NCBI GenBank assembly: GCA_019509685.1
Contig: JAEKLU010000171.1
Coordinates: forward strand, 1-5,041
DNA from: Mesorhizobium sp.
GTDB taxonomy: Bacteria; Pseudomonadota; Alphaproteobacteria; Rhizobiales; Rhizobiaceae
Reading direction: 5' to 3'
Length of the DNA: 5,041 nucleotides
Both the position numbers and the translations under genes were made by a program. Of the stretch, positions 1 to 5,041 are shown piece by piece (the stretch's first letter is position 1; the number at the start of each line of letters is the position of its first letter). The notes under the pieces were generated by a model, which was not told the DNA's origin, ran no database searches, and saw nothing but the letters and a program-made list of their open reading frames with translations.

Positions 1-122
1 ATCATCACCGAGCCCCAGGCGGAATCGTCGCGGCTGTAAGGCAGGCGCAGGAAGCCGTGCTGGACACCGTCGCGCTCGAAGTCGACGGTCGCCGCGATCG
101 GCGACGGACGCAGTGCAGGCAT
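1..122 (-). CDS. doeB: EutE/DoeB, N-alpha-acetyl-L-2,4-diaminobutyrate deacetylase (5' fragment)
   Basis: Only the first 40 codons are in the window. They read MPALRPSPIAATVDF, then ERDGVQHGFLRLPYSRDD, then SAWGSVM, which I recognise as the N-terminus of the ectoine-pathway deacetylase of the succinylglutamate desuccinylase/aspartoacylase family. The enzyme removes the acetyl group from the EutD product to give L-2,4-diaminobutyrate and acetate, in known cases using zinc; the zinc ligands lie beyond the window. ATG at 122 is supported by GAAGGA (136-131) with 8-nt spacing, located inside the end of eutD, and by a 4-nt gap to the eutD stop, indicating co-translation. EutD and EutE act in sequence and are reported to associate in studied bacteria. 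The alternative symbol is eutE. Confidence 0.9.
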   Translation of the reverse strand, partial: MPALRPSPIAATVDFERDGVQHGFLRLPYSRDDSAWGSVM

Positions 123-126
123 CGGC

Positions 127-1305
127 TCAATCCTTCACGAACAGCTTGCGCGGCACATTGGCCAGGCACTCGACGCCGGTGTCGGTGATCAGGATGGATT
201 CGGTGATCTCCAGCCCCATCGTCTCCAACCACAGTCCGGTCATGAAATGGAAGGTCATGCCGGGCTTGAGCTCGGTGCGGTCGCCGGGACGCAGGCTCAT
301 GGTGCGCTCGCCCCAATCCGGTGGATAGGACAGACCGATCGAGTAGCCGGTACGGTTGTCCTTGACGATGCCGTATTTCTTCAGGACGGCGAAGAAAGCA
401 TTGGCGATGTCCTCGCAGGCATTGCCGGGCTTGGCGGCGGCAAGGCCGGCTTCCATGCCTTCCAGCGTCGCCTTCTCGGCATCGAGGAAGGCCTGTGTCG
501 GCTTGCCGAGGAAGACGGTGCGCGACAGTGGCAAGTGATAGCGGTTGTAGCAGCCGGCGATCTCGAAGAACGTGCCCTCGCCCGCCTTCATCGGCTTGTC
601 GTCCCAGGTGAGGTGCGGCGCGGAAGCGTCGGCGCCGGACGGCAGCAGCGGCACGATCGCCGGATAGTCGCCGCCGATACCATCGACGCCGCGTGTGCCG
701 GCGTCATAGATTTCGGCGACGAGGTCGCATTTGCGCATGCCGACCTCGACCTTGTCGACGATGCGCTGGTGCATGGCTTCGACGATGCGCGCGGCCTTGC
801 GCATGTAGTCGATCTCGGTCGGGCTCTTGATCGCACGCTGCCAGTTGACCAGTGCCGTGGCGTCGGCAAAGCGCGCGTTGGGCAGGTGTTTCTGCAGGGC
901 CGCGAAGGCGGCCGCCGAGAACCAGTAATTGTCCATCTCCACGCCGATGGTGAGCTTGTCCCAACCGCGCTCGGCCAGCACGCCGGCGAGATAGTCCATC
1001 GGGTGGCGTTCCGTCGACTGCACATAGTGGTCGGCGTAGCCGATGATGTTGTCATGGGCGAGGTAAGCAGTTCGCCTGGCGCCGTTGGCGTCCTGGCCAC
1101 GGCCGTACCAGACCGGCTCGCCCGATGGCGGCACGATCACCGCCTGATGGACATAGAAGGACCAGCCGTCATAGCCGGTGAGCCAGGCCATGTTGGACGG
1201 ATCGCTGACGATCAAGAGATCGACGCCCTTGGCCTCCATGGCACGCCGCGTCTTGGCGAGGCGATCGGCGAATTCGCCTCGCGAGAATTTCAGGTTTGGC
1301 TGCAT
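127..1305 (-). CDS. doeA: EutD/DoeA, ectoine hydrolase (creatinase-like M24 family)
   Basis: Cytoplasmic hydrolase that opens the ectoine ring, mainly to N-alpha-acetyl-L-2,4-diaminobutyrate, the first committed step of ectoine breakdown. The 392-residue length fits the family. Residues about 8-155 form the creatinase-type N-terminal domain (VDLLIVSDPSNMAWLTGYDGWSFY at 28-51) and about 160-390 the pita-bread M24 domain. The five metal ligands of M24 aminopeptidases (D, D, H, E, E) align by eye to Glu248, Pro259, Tyr321, Met355 and Thr368, so the metal site is absent, as expected for creatinase-like members; characterised EutD proteins are reported to work through a covalent intermediate on a glutamate. 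HLTWDD (231-236), FFEIAG (246-251) and GYSIGLSYPPDWGE (320-333) look like family signatures. It follows the palindromic repeat with its own ribosome site, and its stop is 4 nt before eutE, whose ribosome site lies in its last codons. The alternative symbol is eutD. Confidence 0.95.
   Translation of the reverse strand: MQPNLKFSRGEFADRLAKTRRAMEAKGVDLLIVSDPSNMAWLTGYDGWSFYVHQAVIVPPSGEPVWYGRGQDANGARRTAYLAHDNIIGYADHYVQSTERHPMDYLAGVLAERGWDKLTIGVEMDNYWFSAAAFAALQKHLPNARFADATALVNWQRAIKSPTEIDYMRKAARIVEAMHQRIVDKVEVGMRKCDLVAEIYDAGTRGVDGIGGDYPAIVPLLPSGADASAPHLTWDDKPMKAGEGTFFEIAGCYNRYHLPLSRTVFLGKPTQAFLDAEKATLEGMEAGLAAAKPGNACEDIANAFFAVLKKYGIVKDNRTGYSIGLSYPPDWGERTMSLRPGDRTELKPGMTFHFMTGLWLETMGLEITESILITDTGVECLANVPRKLFVKD
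131..136 (-). promoter_or_regulatory. Shine-Dalgarno site of eutE/doeB
   Basis: GAAGGA lies 8 nt before the ATG at 122 and within the last codons of eutD. It fixes the start of the partial eutE gene and is one of the best matches to a ribosome site in the window. Confidence 0.7.
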
Positions 1306-1313
1306 TTTGTTGG

Positions 1314-1318
1314 TCCTC
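1314..1318 (-). promoter_or_regulatory. Shine-Dalgarno site of eutD
   Basis: GAGGA lies 8 nt before the ATG at 1305 and fixes the eutD start. It sits between the repeat and the gene, so eutD has its own ribosome site and does not depend on coupling to eutC as the upstream genes appear to. Confidence 0.75.
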
Positions 1319-1331
1319 GTTTGTTGGGCCT

Positions 1332-1430
1332 AGAGCCTGATTCATCTTCGTTGAATCCGGCTCGTCGTCTGTTTCTTGTTTGCGCGTGATCTTTTCGGAA
1401 AACCGGTTCCCACTTTTCCGGATCACGCTT
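1332..1430. repeat. RIME-like mosaic palindromic repeat in the eutC-eutD gap
   Basis: Two hairpin units occupy most of the only sizeable gap in the operon. Unit one is GAGCCTGATTCA (1333-1344) facing TGAATCCGGCTC (1352-1363), one mismatch and a 7-nt loop. Unit two is GCGTGATC (1384-1391) facing GATCACGC (1421-1428), with an inner pair CGGAAAA (1396-1402) and TTTTCCG (1414-1420), a 4-nt bulge, and the self-complementary AACCGGTT at 1401-1408. I recognise the GTGATC, GGAAAA and ACCGGTT core as that of palindromic intergenic elements (RIME type) found in many copies in Mesorhizobium, Sinorhizobium and relatives. No U-tract follows either hairpin on either strand, so a simple rho-independent terminator is not supported. 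Element boundaries are approximate. In the transcript it would form strong hairpins 11 nt after the eutC stop. Confidence 0.75.
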
Positions 1431-1439
1431 TGGCCAGCA

Positions 1440-2432
1440 TCAGCTTTCGAAAATCGTTCCGGCATTGGCCGCCCGCGCGCGATCACGGGCCAAAGTGGCG
1501 ATCGCCGTGTCCTGCACGCCGGTGCCGGTGAGGTCGGCGATGGTGATGTCGCTGGCCGAACGCCGGCCGTGCTTAGCGCCAGCGATGATCTGGCCGAGCT
1601 CAGTGACCTCAGCGTCGGCGGCCATGACGCCAGCGGAGATGGCGTGGTGAAGCTCGCCAAGACGCCGCGTCTGCTTCGCGCTGTCGGCGACATAGAGATC
1701 GGCCATGCGCAGGATCGCCGGCGCGATCTCGTTCTTGTGCTCGGCGTCCGAGCCCATCGCGGTGAAGTGCTGGCCGGAGGAGACGAAGCCCGGCTTGATC
1801 AGCGGTTCGGTCGACGGTGTGGTGGTGACGATGATGTCGGCGCCCGCCGCCGCCTTCGCCGCATCCGGTTCGGCGCGAACCAGAATGCCGAGCTTGTCGC
1901 GCAAACGGGTGGCGGTTGCCTCGGCCTTGGCGGCGTCGCGCGCCCAGATGCGGGCTTCCTCGATCGGCCGCACCAACCGCAACGCCTCGAGCTGAAGCGA
2001 CGCCTGCAAACCGGCGCCGTAGATCGCTGCTACCGCGGAGTCTTCGCGCGACAGGTGCTTCGCCGCGACCGCTCCCGCGGCAGCGGTGCGGATGTCGGTG
2101 AGGTAGCCATTGTCCAGCAGCAGCGCCTCGACCACACCGGTCTTTGCCGACAGCAGCACCATCATGCCGCCGCCGCTCGGCAGGCCGAGTTTTGGATTGT
2201 CGAAGAAGCCGGTGCTGATCTTGACGGCGAAGCCGTCGATACCGGGCACATAGGCGGTCTTCACATCGACTTCGCCGCGATGCTCGTGAAGATCGAGCCG
2301 CAGGATCGGCGGCATCGCCACCGGCAGCGTCGCCAAGGCACGAAAGGCGTTCTCGACACAGGCGACCGTTTCCAGATCGAGCGTGACGATCTTGCGCAGC
2401 TCCGCCTCGGTGAGAATGGTCATACGGTTCAT
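1440..2432 (-). CDS. eutC: EutC, ectoine utilization protein (ornithine cyclodeaminase/mu-crystallin family)
   Basis: Cytoplasmic NAD(P)-dependent enzyme of 330 residues in the ornithine cyclodeaminase/mu-crystallin family, which also includes ketimine reductases and alanine dehydrogenases. The Rossmann dinucleotide site is AAIYGAGLQASLQLEAL at about 135-151. Residues aligning with the known active site of ornithine cyclodeaminase are Lys71 (in VKIST), Arg115 (in LTDIRTAAAGAVAAKHL) and Asp229 (in MGSDAEHKNEI). DLTGTGVQDTAIA at 300-312 is the typical C-terminal motif. In ehu-eut operons it is thought to act after EutA and EutB, probably as a reductase completing conversion of hydroxyectoine to ectoine; this is inference. 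ATG at 2432 overlaps the eutB stop (ATGA) and has GGAG at 2444-2441 with 8-nt spacing, so it is preferred to the in-frame ATG at 2423. A 134-nt gap holding a palindromic repeat follows. Confidence 0.92.
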   Translation of the reverse strand: MNRMTILTEAELRKIVTLDLETVACVENAFRALATLPVAMPPILRLDLHEHRGEVDVKTAYVPGIDGFAVKISTGFFDNPKLGLPSGGGMMVLLSAKTGVVEALLLDNGYLTDIRTAAAGAVAAKHLSREDSAVAAIYGAGLQASLQLEALRLVRPIEEARIWARDAAKAEATATRLRDKLGILVRAEPDAAKAAAGADIIVTTTPSTEPLIKPGFVSSGQHFTAMGSDAEHKNEIAPAILRMADLYVADSAKQTRRLGELHHAISAGVMAADAEVTELGQIIAGAKHGRRSASDITIADLTGTGVQDTAIATLARDRARAANAGTIFES

Positions 2433-3415
2433 GCGGCGCGCTCCGTTACGATGGATTCTCCGCAGATGACGCGGCGGTGCAGCCGCATGTCGATGTTGCG
2501 GCCGGAGAGGATGAGAACGGTCGGACCGCCTACTTCGACCTTGCCGGCAAGCAGCGCGCCGATGCCGACGGCACCGGCACCCTCGACGATTTCGCGCTCC
2601 TGCTCATAGGCATGGCGGATGCCGGCTGCGATCTCGTCTTCGGCAAGCAGGATCACATCGTCGAGCAGGTCGCGGCACATGGCGAAGGTCACTCTATTGT
2701 CGAGGCCGATGCCGCCGCCCAGCGAATCCGCCAGCGTCGGCAGTTCTTCGACCTGCACCGGGCGGCCGGCGTCGAGGCTGGCCTTCATCGCTGCACCTCG
2801 CTCCATTGAAGTGCCTATGATCTTGGTGGCGGGACTCACCGCTTTGACAGCCGCCGCGACGCCAGCCGCAAGGCCGCCGCCGGACAGCGGCACCAGCACG
2901 GCCGCGGCGTCCGGAACCTGCTCCATGATCTCCAGCCCGAGCGTGCCTTGGCCGGCGATGATGTCGGGGTGGTCGAAGGGCGGCAGCATGACCAGCCCCT
3001 CTTCCTTCAGCAGCCTGTCGACTTCCTGCTGGGCATCGTCCTGGCTATCGCCGACGATGCGGACATCGGCGCCGAGGTGGCGGATGGCGTCGAGCTTGTT
3101 CCTGGGCACCAGCCTCGACATGCAGATCACCGCGCGAATGCCTTCGAGCTTCGCCGCATGAGCCAGCGCGCGGCCGTGATTGCCGGTCGAGGCGGCAATG
3201 ACACCGCGCGACCTTTGTTCGGGGTTCAACGCGGCGACGGCGTTGGAAGCGCCGCGCAGCTTGAAGGCGCCGGTGGTTTGATGATGCTCAAGCTTCAGAT
3301 ACACGGGGTGCCCGGTGCGATCCGAAAGGCTTTGCGACAACACCGTCAGCGTTCGCTCGACCTTGCCGACAATGCGTTCGCGCGCGGTCTGAATATGTTG
3401 AAGTGTGACCAGCAT
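2429..3415 (-). CDS. eutB: EutB, hydroxyectoine utilization dehydratase (PLP fold type II)
   Basis: A 328-residue PLP enzyme of the threonine dehydratase/serine racemase group, without the C-terminal ACT regulatory domain of biosynthetic threonine deaminases. The cofactor lysine is Lys52 in TTGAFKLRGASNAV (47-60). The substrate-carboxylate loop is STGNHG at 76-81 and the phosphate-binding glycine loop is SGGGLAAG at 178-185; SGRNID near 304-309 is the usual C-terminal cofactor-contact region. In this operon it is taken to eliminate water from a hydroxyectoine-derived substrate, in the path from hydroxyectoine to ectoine (family and context knowledge). The ATG at 3415 begins 5 nt after the eutA stop. 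A GTG at 3424, overlapping the eutA stop as GTGA, would add VIE and is possible; neither has a strong Shine-Dalgarno site. The frame is open much further upstream to 3697, but that part overlaps eutA. The stop overlaps the eutC start by 4 nt. Confidence 0.92.
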   Translation of the reverse strand: MLVTLQHIQTARERIVGKVERTLTVLSQSLSDRTGHPVYLKLEHHQTTGAFKLRGASNAVAALNPEQRSRGVIAASTGNHGRALAHAAKLEGIRAVICMSRLVPRNKLDAIRHLGADVRIVGDSQDDAQQEVDRLLKEEGLVMLPPFDHPDIIAGQGTLGLEIMEQVPDAAAVLVPLSGGGLAAGVAAAVKAVSPATKIIGTSMERGAAMKASLDAGRPVQVEELPTLADSLGGGIGLDNRVTFAMCRDLLDDVILLAEDEIAAGIRHAYEQEREIVEGAGAVGIGALLAGKVEVGGPTVLILSGRNIDMRLHRRVICGESIVTERAA

Positions 3416-3420
3416 TTCGA

Positions 3421-4206
3421 TCACGCAGCCAAAGGCTTCGTCATCAGCCTGCCGAACTCCGGCCGAGGCCTGTCGTCGCCGCAAAGCCGCAGGCAATTCC
3501 AGGCGCTGGCCTGGTTGCTGGTGACCACCGGGCGCCCGATCGCCTCTTCCATGCCGGGAACGGCGAGCGCTGCGCGCAGCGCCGTGCAGGACACGAACAA
3601 TGCATCGGCCTGGGGATGCATTGCCTTGCGCGCCAGTTCGACAAGCGAAGCTGGCGTGATGCGTGCCATCTCGCGGTCGTCCTCGAAGCCGAGGCACGTG
3701 AAGCTCTGGATGTCGAAGCCGTGGCCGGCGAAATAGGCGGCCATCGGCCGGCTGGTCCGGACCGTATAGGGCGTCAGGACGCTGATGCGCTTCACGCCGA
3801 AGGCGTTCAGGCCGCGCATGCCGGCCATCGGCGGGGTGATCACGGGCACCCCTGGCTTGGCCGCCTGGATCGCTTGCTCGATCTCGGCGTCGCCGATCAC
3901 CACGGAGGCCGAGGTGCAGGAATAGCAGATGGCGTCGAGCGGCTCGTCCGGCAGGATCAGCGCCGCGCCGGCCGAAAGCGACGGCTGCATCTTGCGCAGG
4001 TTCTCCGGCGTCGTCGGATTGGCATAGGGAATGCGCGCGACGTAAACGCCGATGCGCTCGCTGGCCACCATGCGGCGAAAATCGACCTCGCTGGTGTGGT
4101 CGGTGGCGAGAGCGATCAGGCCGACGCGCTTTTCCAGCGGGCGTCGATCGAGCGCCGGGCGCGCCGTTTCGAGATGGATGTCTGGCAAGGGTTTCATGGC
4201 TTTCAT
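3421..4206 (-). CDS. eutA: EutA, ectoine utilization protein (Asp/Glu racemase / maleate isomerase-like family)
   Basis: Cytoplasmic protein of 261 residues related to maleate cis-trans isomerase, arylmalonate decarboxylase and Asp/Glu racemase. Members use two cysteines, one from each half of a pseudo-symmetric fold, for acid-base chemistry. Both are visible: Cys97 in CYSCTSASVVIG (94-105) and Cys207 in LFVSCTALRA (203-212). TPPMAGMRGLNAFGVKRISVLTPY at 125-147 and the conserved end NQASAWNCLRLCG (231-243) also fit. In ehu-eut operons EutA is thought to act with EutB and EutC on 5-hydroxyectoine, perhaps altering stereochemistry at a carbon; the exact reaction is not established from sequence. 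ATG at 4206 overlaps the ehuD stop (ATGA). An in-frame ATG at 4197 has GAGAG 9 nt upstream and is a credible alternative. The frame also stays open upstream to 4509 inside ehuD, which is not coding. Confidence 0.88.
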   Translation of the reverse strand: MKAMKPLPDIHLETARPALDRRPLEKRVGLIALATDHTSEVDFRRMVASERIGVYVARIPYANPTTPENLRKMQPSLSAGAALILPDEPLDAICYSCTSASVVIGDAEIEQAIQAAKPGVPVITPPMAGMRGLNAFGVKRISVLTPYTVRTSRPMAAYFAGHGFDIQSFTCLGFEDDREMARITPASLVELARKAMHPQADALFVSCTALRAALAVPGMEEAIGRPVVTSNQASAWNCLRLCGDDRPRPEFGRLMTKPLAA

Positions 4207-4862
4207 CTCTCGATCTTGCCGTAGCGGCGTTCCAGCCAGCGCAGGAGCGCGACCGAACAGAGGCTGATGACCAGGAAGAAGGCGCCGACCAACGTGATCG
4301 GCTCCAGGTAGCGATAGTAGGTGTTGGCGACGCTTTTCGCCTGGTTCATCAGTTCCAGCACGGTGATCGCCGACAGCAGCGGCGTCTCCTTGAACATGGC
4401 GATGAAATAGTTGGCCAAAGCCGGGATCATAGGCGGAATGGCTTGCGGGATGATGATGTGCGTCCAGGTCTGCCTGGCGTTGAGATTGCACGCCTTGGCG
4501 GCTTCCCACTGGCCGCGCGGCACATTGTCGATGCCGGCGCGATAGACCTCGGCCGTGTAGGTGCCGTAATGCAGCCCGAGCCCGATGACGCCAGCCACCA
4601 GCGGTGGCAGCAGGATGCCGATATCGGGCAGCACGTAGAAGATGAAGTACAGTTGCACCAGAAGCGGCGTGCCGCGGATGAATTCGGCGACGAAACCGAC
4701 CGTGCGCGACAGCGCCTTGTTCGACGAGCGGCGCGCCAGGGCGATACCGAGCCCGACGATCGCCGCCAGCACCGAGCCGAGCAGCGTCGCCAGGATGGTG
4801 ATCTTCACCCCCTGGATAAGCGTCGGCAGGATCTGCCGGACAAAATCCCAGTCCCAGTCCAT
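4203..4862 (-). CDS. ehuD: EhuD, ectoine/hydroxyectoine ABC transporter permease
   Basis: Inner-membrane permease of the ectoine/hydroxyectoine ABC importer, working with EhuC, the binding protein EhuB and the ATPase EhuA (the last two outside the window). The 219-residue protein has the polar amino acid permease signature FIRGTPLLVQLYF at 61-73. The cytoplasmic EAA loop lies at about 107-141 (EVYRAGIDNVPRGQWEAAK and on to IIIPQA) and contacts the ATPase. Hydrophobic segments at about 18-43, 66-106 (probably two helices), 141-160 and 189-208 give roughly five helices. The usual EAA-loop glycine is Asn126. ATG at 4862 is chosen because it gives MDWDWDFVRQ; an in-frame TTG at 4874 would add only four residues. 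No strong Shine-Dalgarno site precedes the ATG, so translation probably depends on coupling through the overlapping TAATG. The stop overlaps the eutA start by 4 nt. Confidence 0.92.
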   Translation of the reverse strand: MDWDWDFVRQILPTLIQGVKITILATLLGSVLAAIVGLGIALARRSSNKALSRTVGFVAEFIRGTPLLVQLYFIFYVLPDIGILLPPLVAGVIGLGLHYGTYTAEVYRAGIDNVPRGQWEAAKACNLNARQTWTHIIIPQAIPPMIPALANYFIAMFKETPLLSAITVLELMNQAKSVANTYYRYLEPITLVGAFFLVISLCSVALLRWLERRYGKIER

Positions 4863-4898
4863 TAGCGGGCCCAATCCATCAGCGACCCCCGGCCATCA
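4860..4898 (-). promoter_or_regulatory. Chain of three stop/start overlaps with two 5-codon mini-ORFs linking ehuC to ehuD
   Basis: The original ehuC stop overlaps an ATG (TGATG, ATG at 4896), which opens a mini-ORF MAGGR. Its TGA (4881-4879) overlaps a second ATG (4879), opening MDWAR. The TAA of that mini-ORF (4864-4862) overlaps the ehuD ATG (4862-4860). The three ATGs are exactly 17 nt apart. A purine-rich GGGGG lies 6 nt before the ATG at 4879, so the better ribosome site serves the second mini-ORF rather than ehuD itself. The arrangement suits termination-reinitiation coupling, but function is inferred from sequence alone. Confidence 0.45.
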
Positions 4899-4940
4899 GA
4901 CGCGCACCCCGTCGAGGCCGCGCGCCAGACTGCGCTCCAG
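4896..4940 (-). other. Untranslated remnant of the ehuC C-terminal tail, after the in-frame TAG
   Basis: Fourteen sense codons in the ehuC frame follow the TAG at 4943-4941, reading LERSLARGLDGVRV, then TGA at 4898-4896. The Leu-Glu-Arg start and basic character match the cytoplasmic tail of this permease family and the tail of the neighbouring EhuD. This supports a recent point change (G to A on the coding strand, C to T at 4942 on the plus strand) or a sequencing error, rather than a natural gene end. Read-through of TAG would restore the full protein. Confidence 0.65.
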
Positions 4941-5041
4941 CTAGCGCACGCCCCACGAGATGATCAGCGCCAGGATGAAATAGATGACGAGGATGGTGGC
5001 GAACGGCACCATGGTGTTGCCGGTCTGGGCGCGCACCACCT
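4941..5041 (-). CDS. ehuC: EhuC, ectoine/hydroxyectoine ABC transporter permease (3' fragment, ends at premature amber codon)
   Basis: This is the C-terminal end of a membrane permease, running in from beyond the window edge. The 32 visible codons read VVRAQTGNTMVPF followed by a hydrophobic stretch rich in I, L and V, which looks like the last transmembrane helix of a HisM/GlnP-type polar amino acid permease. The name rests mainly on context: it lies directly upstream of ehuD in the ehuABCD-eutABCDE order. The frame stops at TAG (4943-4941) just after GVR, yet in the same frame it continues LERSLARGLDGVRV to a TGA at 4898-4896. EhuD ends its last helix with RWLERRYGKIER, so the TAG most likely replaces a TGG tryptophan codon. 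The protein would lose about 15 cytoplasmic tail residues but keep the membrane helix. The product may well still work. Confidence is high for a permease end and moderate for the exact name. Confidence 0.8.
   Translation of the reverse strand, partial: VVRAQTGNTMVPFATILVIYFILALIISWGVR

Noticed and set aside
247..1389. Long plus-strand open frame (about 380 codons) opposite eutD
   Set aside because: Antisense shadow of the high-GC3 eutD gene with low-complexity composition and no family match that I recognise.
1384..1428. Possible rho-independent terminator after eutC
   Set aside because: The hairpin is strong, but no run of T follows it on the coding strand, its sequence fits a dispersed palindromic repeat, and the operon continues into eutD with a good ribosome site.
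1380..2609. Long plus-strand open frame (about 409 codons) opposite eutC and the end of eutB
   Set aside because: It mirrors the codon bias of the minus-strand genes, starts inside the palindromic repeat, is rich in Arg, Gly and Asp with no recognisable domain, and the opposite strand is clearly coding.
3416..3697. Upstream extension of the eutB frame into eutA
   Set aside because: It overlaps conserved eutA sequence, including the second active-site cysteine region, and its Arg-rich translation is not part of the dehydratase fold. Only the short GTG option at 3424 remains plausible.
4207..4509. Upstream extension of the eutA frame into ehuD
   Set aside because: It overlaps ehuD by 300 nt in another frame, and its translation shows no family similarity; the family N-terminus begins near 4206.
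4899..5041. Frameshift at the end of ehuC
   Set aside because: The frame is the same on both sides of the TAG and the tail reads sensibly, so a single base substitution explains it without any insertion or deletion.

Overview
The window is a minus-strand operon segment for uptake and breakdown of the compatible solutes ectoine and 5-hydroxyectoine, laid out as ehuC-ehuD-eutA-eutB-eutC-eutD(doeA)-eutE(doeB). High GC, strong GC3 bias (which opens long spurious reading frames on the opposite strand), the ehu-eut gene order known from rhizobia such as Sinorhizobium meliloti, and a RIME-type palindromic repeat typical of Rhizobiales point to an alphaproteobacterium, most likely a Mesorhizobium-like rhizobium. 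The genus is inferred from memory of such elements, not from a search.

Layout, read in the direction of transcription (high to low coordinates). At 5041-4941 is the 3' end of the permease gene ehuC, which ends at an apparently premature amber codon; its lost tail (4940-4896) is still readable. Between 4896 and 4862 lies an odd chain of three overlapping stop/start sites bridging to ehuD. Then come ehuD (4862-4203), eutA (4206-3421), eutB (3415-2429) and eutC (2432-1440), which overlap by 4 nt or lie 5 nt apart, so they are probably translationally coupled. A 134-nt gap (1439-1306) follows and is largely filled by a two-hairpin palindromic repeat; it is the only sizeable gap in the operon. After it come eutD (1305-127) and the first 40 codons of eutE (122-1), which runs off the window.

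How the genes work together: EhuC and EhuD are the membrane permeases of a polar-amino-acid-type ABC importer whose binding protein and ATPase lie outside the window. EutA, EutB and EutC (racemase/isomerase-like, PLP dehydratase-like and ornithine-cyclodeaminase-like) are thought to turn 5-hydroxyectoine into ectoine. EutD opens the ectoine ring to N-alpha-acetyl-diaminobutyrate, and EutE deacetylates it to diaminobutyrate, which feeds aspartate metabolism. No promoter, regulator gene, RNA gene, CRISPR or transposase is visible; the operon promoter and its regulator must lie upstream, beyond base 5041.

The system itself is known. The unusual points are the amber codon in ehuC, the 17-nt-phased reinitiation chain before ehuD, and the mosaic repeat dividing eutABC from eutDE.
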